Assembly: GCA_020631735.1 (NCBI GenBank)
Contig: CM036188.1
Coordinates: 14,116,214-14,180,213, forward strand
Length of the DNA stretch: 64,000 nucleotides
From: Saccharum officinarum
Taxonomy: Eukaryota; Streptophyta; Magnoliopsida; Poales; Poaceae
Direction: 5' to 3'
A program made the position numbers and the translations under genes. Within the stretch, counting starts at the first letter, position 1, and every line of letters starts with the position of its first letter. This document shows, piece after piece, positions 57,420 through 64,000 of this stretch. Under the pieces are notes generated by a model. It had not been told where the DNA came from. It did no database searches and saw only the letters and a program-made list of their open reading frames with translations.

Positions 57420-57991
57420 CTAGCTATGGTAGATCGCATCGCTGCTCGCCACCGCCTCGTCACGGATTCTTCTGAACGGACAGGCTGAACCGCCAATTCG
57501 GCATAAGCGAGGTGTTCGCCAGGGGGATTCGCTCTCTCCCATGCTCTTCATCTTGGCCATGGAGGTGCTCGGCCACCTTTTCGCCTTAGCAAGAATGCAA
57601 GATCCGAGAGGATCATCCGAGATTTGAACACAACGACATTGAAACACCACTGCAGCCTCTATGCAGATGATGTGATTGTTTTCATCCACCCATACACTAG
57701 CGAGCGAGGCGGCGGCGATCAAAGAAATCCTCAAAATTTTTGGGGAAGCCTCCAGTCTACGGATAAACCTCAGCAAGTGCTCCATCACTCCGGTGTATGG
57801 CGCCGACCAGGCGATGCCTGAACTGCAGCAGATTCTTGGCTGCCAGGTTGCAGAATTCCCGACCAAGTACCTTGGCCTACCCCTTGGTACGAGGAAGATT
57901 TCGATGACCTATGTCCAACAGACAGTGGATGCTGTCTCCAGGAAGCTCCTGGCGTGCTATGGCTCGCTCATGGCAAGGAGTGGGTGATTGG

Positions 57992-58056
57992 TTTGGATCA
58001 AATCCGTGTTGGCGGCGGAACCGATTTACTGCATGCCAACATTGATTTGATCCAAA
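57992..58056. repeat. Short hairpin, 22-bp arms
   Basis: Arms tttggatcaaatccgtgttggc (57992-58013, shown only as a near match) and 58035-58056 pair at 20 of 22 positions around a 21-base loop. It interrupts the LINE frame where RT sequence should continue, so it is probably a tiny insertion. Confidence 0.65.
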
Positions 58057-58638
58057 CACGATTGTTTTGTTGTTTGGATTTAATGCAAGCTGAGCACGGA
58101 TTTCTATGGGCACGTCAGGAGATCAACGCGATCCGCAGAAGATTTCTGTGGACAGGGACGGATGGCTCCATCAGAGGCAGATGTATGGTCTATTGGGCCA
58201 TCATTTTGCCTGCCCAAAGAGCTGGGTGGACTCGTCATTCCGGATCTCAGGTTATCCAGTATCACCCTGCAAACCAAGTGGTTGTGGCTACAACATACTA
58301 ACACGCACCATGCCTGGTCTGAGCTATCGATCGAGACCGCACCCAAGGTCCTCGCCTTCTTCAACGCCTCAACTTATATGGTGCTGGGGACGACCATCAA
58401 ACCAAGTTCTAGACAGGGCATTGGTTGGACAGACAGGCCATCAAAGACATCGCACCAATTCTGATCGGGTTTGTCGATCGCCAGGTAGTGCGTAGGGAAA
58501 CAATGGCGTCCGCTCTGCCCAATGGTAACTGGATCACGCAAATCTCTGGAGGCCTATCCATTGCGGAAATCCAGGAGTACCTACGGATATGGGATTTCGT
58601 GCAGGGCATTCAACTAAATGAGGCCCCTGATACTCTTA

Positions 58639-58992
58639 GAGCAACTCCAACGGTTTTGCAAATGAGCTTTGCATTTCTGTTTTTGCAAAAAAGTCTGCAA
58701 AACTCCTATCCAACGGTTTGGCAAATAGGCTTTGCATTTTTGTTAACTTGGCAAAATCCTGGGATGGATTGGCATATATGCAAGCTCGTGATCGGCTTGG
58801 CATTCCGACTCACGCACTACTCCCGCGTGCGCTCTTCTCTCCCGCGCCGCCGGGTTTTCTTTTTTGGATTTTGGCAAGTCAATTTTGCCAAACCGTTGGA
58901 GATAACCTTTTTTTCTCCTCCTCATATTGATTTGAGAGTTGGCAAACTCCATCTTTTGCCAAACAAAAAATGCAAAACTGTTGGAGTTGCTC
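58639..58992. mobile_element. Tourist-like MITE, 354 bp, nested in the LINE
   Basis: The 22-bp termini (GAGCAACTCCAACGGTTTTG... and its inverse) agree at 21 positions, with TTA (CTCTTA if extended) on both sides. The LINE protein reads on from LNEAPDTL before it to WRWTADG after it. A second inner copy of 'caacggtttggcaaat' and its inverse lies inside each half. Non-coding. TTA is the PIF/Harbinger target. Confidence 0.85.
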
Positions 58993-59251
58993 TTATATGG
59001 CGATGGACAGCTGATGGGACCTACACTTCGCGATCGACGTACAAGGCTCTTCACATTGCGCCGCTGCCAATGCCGGGATGCAAGCGGATTTGGTGTACCT
59101 GGGCACCACTCAGAGTTAAGATCTTTCTTTGGCTCGCGTTACGGAGGAGGCATTGGATGGCAGATAGACTACAGCGCCATGGTCTACCGACAGCCGTGAA
59201 CTGCTTCCTTTGTGACCAGCAACCGGAGACCATCGACAACATCCACTGCAA

Positions 59252-59486
59252 GTCATGGTTTTTTTTATCGGCCGAAATATCCCGATATTTTCGATATATC
59301 CTGTTTATCCATAGGTGCCGATAAGAAATAATCTATCTTTTTCGTATAAATTTTGTTTAAATTAATTTAAATTTACTTAAATTCAAATTAAATTTTATTT
59401 AAATTTGGTCCGATATTTCCGATATATCCTGTTTATCCTCTTTATCTATGACCCCTGATAAATTTTAATTTCCGAAAATGAAAACC
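59252..59486. mobile_element. Small AT-rich non-autonomous element candidate
   Basis: It begins where the LINE ends. The ends 'ggttttttttatcgg' and the complement of 'ccgaaaatgaaaacc' are loosely inverted. A direct repeat 'cgatatatcctgtttatcc' occurs at about 59280 and 59420. Non-coding, superfamily unknown. Confidence 0.4.
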
Positions 59487-59756
59487 TTGCTACAAGTAAC
59501 ATTTCATCTTTTGACATTTTCATCCATTTATAATGTCACAAGTTGAGTGTCTATAATGACAACTTATGACATTTACGTAGTAATTTTATGACATAAAAAA
59601 CAGTTATGACATCAGGTTAATGTCATAACTGATGTCATAACTGTTTTTGATGACATAAAACCACTGCATAAACATCACAAGTTGTCATTATAGACATTCA
59701 ACTTGTGACATTATAAATGGATGAAAATGTCAAAAGATGAAAGGTTTCTTGTAGTG
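59487..59756. mobile_element. CACTA-like palindromic MITE, 270 bp
   Basis: The right end ...TTTCTTGTAGTG is the inverse of CACTACAAGAAA, the terminal sequence typical of CACTA elements. The left end reads TGCTACAAGTAA. Almost the entire element folds back: the outer arms of about 67 bp differ at only two positions by eye, and an inner pair around 'aacagttatgacatca' extends the stem. Non-coding. Confidence 0.75.
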
Positions 59757-62197
59757 ATCTTGGCTTCATGCTCATACTCAGAACATTCTAGCGGTGCATT
59801 TTATTGTGATGAGTGGTTTTTGTTAAATAGTTCAAAGGATTTGAAAATCATTTGGAAATGTGCTTTGAAAATCAACTCAGAAAAGAAAAATAAAATAATT
59901 CTTTCCCGCCTTTACTTCCCTGTTTTCGGCCTAGTGGCCCAGCTCGTCCCAGCCGGCCCGCTCTCCCCCCTCGCGCTCTCTCTTGGGCCGTGGCCCAGCC
60001 GAGTTGGCCTGCCGCTGCCGCGCCCGTTCTCCCCCCTTGAGCCGCTGACACGCCGGGCCCATCTGTCGGCGCCCTCCTCTACCTCCAGCCGCTTCCTCCG
60101 GTTCTCTCGGTCAAGGCAACCGCCATTGCAACCGCCATTTTTCCACCCGCGCCCACGCTCCAGGTCGTGGGAGCGTCCTCCCCCGCTCCCAGCCCCTATA
60201 TAGGTGAGCCGCGCCCGTCGCTACTCCCTCCCACTTCTCGCTCTGGATTTCCCCCTCGCGCGCGCGTACAGTGACAGCAAAACCGCCGCCGTCCGCTCCT
60301 CCGCGTCGCCTTCGCCTCCGAGCCTCCCCTGTCTGCAATTTGCCGCTCGGTGAGCTTCCCCGTGCTTCCCTCCCTCTCCTTGCACCTCCATTTCTGTAAT
60401 TTGTGGTCTCTAGGGCCGCACCCGCGAGCTCCGGCAAGCCCTTCCACCGCCGGCCATGGCGGGTGCCCCTCGGGCCTATCTCTGGCCGTGTTTTGCCCCG
60501 TGACAGACTCACCATCTCCCCCGCTCTCTTCCGGTGCTCTCGGCTTGGCGAGATGAGAACCGTAGCGCCCTAGCCGCCTTCTCCGACGAGCTGCACACCG
60601 CCGACCATGGAGCACCGCCGCGGGCTCATCTTCTCCGGCGGGCTGCGCCGCCCTCCTCTCCTCCATTCAATCCGAGCCGCTCATCGCAAGATCAACGGCT
60701 CAGAGAGCTCAATACCCCTTCGGGGTCCATTTTTGTTAATGAAACCCCCCGCTTTCATCTATTTGAACCCGCCGTCCTTGGCGTACTCCCGGAGTGCACG
60801 TTCTTTTTTCAGAAAGCGTAGTTTCTTCGGTATATATGAAAAATACGCTTTTAGATTAATTACAGAATTGCCACTGCAGTAAAACGTTTATAAAAACGTC
60901 GTTTTAGCTCCGATTCGACCCGTTCAACTTGCGTTAGGTTCGTAATTTCATAATCTACGCATTAGTGCTACTGTTAGACCTGTTAAAAGTTTTTGAATTT
61001 CTCGATTAAGTCTAGTTTAATAGCTAGCTTTTGGAACCCTAAATAATTCGCAACTTTTGCGTTTTAACTCCGATTTTTGTGATCTTCGCGTTGACGTGAC
61101 CGTAGCAACGCGTAGAATACTTTCATAAAATTTTTATCTTGTTTTTATACTGCTGGTGTACTGTTCTAATTATAGGTTGTTTGCTATGTATGAATGCTCT
61201 TGAAATGTGTATGTTGCCGTGTTGGTCGAGTCAGACGGTGAGGAGTACGTTGGGAGCCAGGAGTACTTCGAAGACCAGCAGGACCAGCAGGAGTGTGCAA
61301 ACTAAGGCAAGTATAGTTTGGGTATTCTTTCTGTGACCATGATCTTGTGACTTAATTAATGTAAGAGCTATGATGGTTGAGAAATAACTTTTTAGCAACA
61401 TAAGATCTTGTCTGTACGTGAACCTCCGGGATTTACAGTACAACTGTGAGGGCTATATGGCTCTGGCTTTAGCTCGGTATGAGGACCTTTTCTAGCTTGT
61501 TAGAGGTTACCCTTGTGGCGCAAATGGGGAAAAAACAGACTGTGGATCCCTGGGACTGGTTGTATCACACAGACTGATTTTGGAAACCTAGCGGCCCTAA
61601 CTTGTTAGACGAACCTTTGAAAGGCTTCATAGTGAACCTTGCCGACCTTCCTTGGAAGTGGGTCAAGAGGTTAGCTACCTCGGGCGAAAGGGTAAATCAC
61701 GACTCACAGTGAAAGTGTATACCTCTGCGCAAAGTTTAATAAACTGGTATACTAGCCGTGCTCACGGACACGAGCGGCCTTGGAGACATCTACATTAAAG
61801 ATGATGATTCTTGTTTTGTTAAGATGCTCATTTACTTATCGATTATACTTTATATTGATTATGTTACATTGATCATGAGTTTATGGGATCTATACTTGCT
61901 ATGCTTGCGGAGTTCGACATGGACTCACTCTTGCTATTTCCTACACCTCAGGATAGTCTCTGGAGTTGTAGACTTGTGATCAACCAGTCAGTTTGTTCCT
62001 GTGGAGCAAAGTCTACACCCGAAGATCGGAGTTGTTTTTCCGTTGTTTGCACTCTGAGGTTATGTTTATATACTAAGTACGTTATTTATTAAGCATTTGT
62101 CTCTTGGTATTACACTTATCTGTGACTATATGTGAGAATTGACTCCTTTATTTTACATATAGTGTATATCTGGTTTCGTCCTTAAAATCGGGTGTGA
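59757..62197 (+). repeat. Long gypsy-type LTR
   Basis: The 3' end 'ttaaaatcgggtgtgaca' is directly followed by a primer-binding site, which fixes the right border. A TATA box (cctatatagg, 60193-60202) lies in a GC-rich promoter stretch, with about 2 kb of R-U5-like sequence after it. The 5' border is uncertain and may have been displaced by the CACTA-like MITE. Short frames inside (for example 60534-60821 and 61758-61979) have no domain and are not considered genes. Confidence 0.7.
60193..60202 (+). promoter_or_regulatory. LTR TATA box
   Basis: cctatatagg, followed within 40 bp by C-rich pyrimidine sequence suited to a start site. Inferred as the promoter of the retrotransposon. Confidence 0.5.
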
Positions 62198-62200
62198 CAA

Positions 62201-62214
62201 AGTGGTATCAGAGC
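62201..62214 (+). other. Primer-binding site
   Basis: gtggtatcagagca directly after the LTR contains TGGTATCAGAGC, the complement of initiator tRNA-Met used to prime reverse transcription. Confidence 0.85.
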
Positions 62215-63556
62215 AATGCTGACTGTAGGACGCAAGCCTAGTTAGAAATAGGTCGTGTTAAGGTTTTGAAACTGCTATTACAATCCTTGTTCTATAAATC
62301 TTGGTATTTTCTTCCATACTGTATCCTTGCCCTTGATATTATCCCCGCCTTGTTGCTTATTTTAAAAGTCCTTGTTCTCATCTTCACTCCTTGAATTGGT
62401 ATGCTTTTAGAACCTCATCTTACCATCTTCTTGCGATATCGAAAGAGAAGCATTAGGATCTTTTTCCTTTATACGAAGAAAACGATAGCATCGCAAGTGG
62501 AGTCATTGTTGAGTTGTGCTCCTATATTGCCTTGTCGGATTGTCTTTATGTCTATGCTTGTATTGGATCTTTGTAATGATTACAATGAATTTGTGGATCC
62601 TACAATTTTATTTAGATATAGGCTTAAGATATAAGGATTAGTGAATAGGTAGATGGGTTGGTTTATTTTGATTCTCTACATCCTATCCTTTTAGAGCAGT
62701 CTGTCTCATTTGGCTTATACATCTGTCTTTCAACAACCATAAATCATGAGAAAATTCTGGACAACATTAGGCTTCGAGATCTTTACCTAGCCGCAAGAAT
62801 CACCCTCATAGCTATTTTGGTTTGGGAGATACAAAAATCACAAGACGATTCAACTGTGCTGTCTAAAAATTGGAACAGAATCTGTTATGTACTGTTTTCG
62901 ACCAAGTCATCTACAGAATTTGGAAAAGTGTTCTATAAGAAAGTTTCAGAAAATTTCATAAGCTTTCCAACGGTATAAGGTGGAACTTCATTGGAATTAC
63001 AAAACGAGAGTTGTAGCAGTTTTACCGCGTTGCTGATTTTCTGCTCGCGAGGAACTTCAGATTTCTTGTTTCTACCTATGTACAAAAGAATCATTAGGAT
63101 AATAGAATGTATGGATGCTAGTTATCTCATCTAGCAAAATATTCAAGCTACCTTATTTGGTGTCCCTTATTTTAAGGGGGGTAGCCAATGTAAAGAAGGT
63201 TTATTAAGATTTAATTCTTTATTTGGAAGTATTGGTTAGTCTCCATGATTGAGTTGCCACTCTCAAGCAAAAATGTCCTGTGTACAAAGTTGATAATTTT
63301 AGATCCATGGAGGCGAGAGTTGTCCCTTTAGATAGCTCATGATTATGATCATCTATGCTTGCTCGTGTTGCTGATGTTGGTCACTTGATAACAGGAAGTG
63401 TAGTATCCCATGACTCAGGAGCCCTATATGACGTCTCGCACTGAGATATGGGAAAAGGCTGATGTTTCTGTCATTGAAGGATGTTATGGGTATGATGAAG
63501 CTGAGCACTATCAAAACAACAATGTTGAAGAGAAAGTGGGAAGTGAACTGAGTTAG
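62215..63556 (+). pseudogene. Degraded leader and gag region of the gypsy element
   Basis: No continuous gag frame remains. Frames at 62401-62634 and 62658-62978 show no recognisable gag domain. The stretch may hold a long leader and an eroded gag, ending with a TAG at 63554 just before the protease part. Confidence 0.4.
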
Positions 63557-64000
63557 AATCCACAACGACGAAAGCGAAAAAGGAAAGCCCATAAGAAGCC
63601 TGCTCAAGGAAGCAAAGCACAGCGAAACTATGTCAATGGAAGACTGAGCAACGTGAATATGGATAACATTCATAGAGCTACCAAAGCAGTGGGTGGTTAT
63701 ATTCAAGTAAGCTCAGTACAAGTTTTTGCTCTATTTGACCCTAGTGCTTCGCATTCTTTCATTTCCGCCGACATGGTAGAGACGTGCAAGATGGTGAAGT
63801 GTCCAACGAGGAGGCCTTTGCTAGTTCAAACTCCAGTGAGAGAAATACAGGCAGATCAGATATGCCCAAACGTCAGTCTTGTCATAAACAAGGAAAACTT
63901 CACCGTAACCCTCATTGTGTTAGAGTCACTTAATATCCCCGTGGTTCTTGGTAATGGATGGTTGTGTGCGCAGAAAGGAGTGATTCATGGTACTCGGTGC
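63557..64000 (+). pseudogene. Gypsy protease region, cut by the window edge
   Basis: The frame runs open from 63557 to the window end (148 codons). It starts with a basic stretch (QRRKRKRKAHKKPAQGS) and continues VQVFALFDPSASHSFISADM, the gypsy retropepsin signature, then LNIPVVLGNGWL. The catalytic triad that is normally D-S/T-G reads D-P-S here, so the enzyme is probably inactive. Reverse transcriptase should follow beyond the window. Confidence 0.75.

Larger units (their letters stand above)
57420..59251 (+). mobile_element. LINE reverse transcriptase fragment, broken by a MITE
   Basis: Frames give the RT core of a plant L1-type LINE: GVRQGDSLSPMLFILAMEV, catalytic YADD (about 57660), INLSKCSITPVYG, TKYLGLPLGTRKIS, then INAIRRRFLWTGTDGS, and, past the MITE, TYTSRSTYKALHIA and RVKIFLWLALRRRHWMADRL with CFLCDQQPETIDNI of the terminal zinc-binding region. 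Both ends are missing, and frame changes occur at about 57690, 57985 and 58190. A 22-bp inverted repeat sits at 57992-58056. It is a relic without coding capacity. Confidence 0.8.

Noticed and set aside
60111..60666. 134- and 156-codon minus-strand frames
   Set aside because: Located in the GC-rich promoter and leader of a gypsy LTR, antisense to it, no domain.

Overview
The window is nuclear DNA from a grass. The likely group is the panicoid/Andropogoneae (sorghum, sugarcane, Miscanthus type), inferred from its repeat families and CC-NB-LRR style; the sequence alone does not fix the species. Support for this comes from spliced genes with GT-AG introns, Tourist-like MITEs, a tRNA-derived SINE, L1-type LINEs and several LTR retrotransposon families. 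No rRNA, tRNA gene or CRISPR array was seen.

The core is a tandem cluster of three CC-NB-ARC-LRR (CNL) resistance-gene paralogues on the minus strand. NLR-A (about 19.2-22.7 kb) and NLR-B (about 28.3-31.8 kb) look intact. Each has a 116-bp first exon, a long second exon and a probable tiny last exon. NLR-C is the same gene in 17.7 kb of pieces (about 37.8-55.5 kb). It is split by a Ty1/copia SIRE-like element (38477 to about 46735) that has removed about 460 bp of LRR sequence, and by a younger copia element (46939-53294) with LTRs about 98% identical and a perfect 5-bp target duplication. It also carries two frameshifts.

Left of the cluster (0-19 kb) are a decayed, 5'-truncated Ty3/gypsy chromovirus; an F-box/LRR gene that this element cuts at its 3' end and that also carries one in-frame TAG; the end of an old gypsy-type LTR; a 5.85-kb reverse-oriented LTR-like unit with a 5-bp target duplication; and two damaged copies of another F-box gene. 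One F-box copy holds a 1.6-kb DNA-transposon-like insertion flanked by an 8-bp duplication.

Between and beyond the NLRs are LINE fragments (two with 16-17-bp target duplications), a SINE, A-rich repetitive tracts and MULE-like debris. On the right (57.4-64 kb) lies a LINE broken by a 354-bp MITE, a 270-bp CACTA-like palindrome, and a long gypsy LTR with TATA box and primer-binding site that leads into a truncated gag-protease region at the window edge.

The only genes likely to work are NLR-A and NLR-B. The rest is mostly mobile DNA and gene relics, typical of a fast-changing resistance-gene cluster. I did not find a clearly new enzymatic system. The most useful leads are the conserved hidden last exon of the NLRs, the nested disruption of NLR-C, the complementary damage of the two F-box copies, and the palindromic elements that could seed small RNAs.
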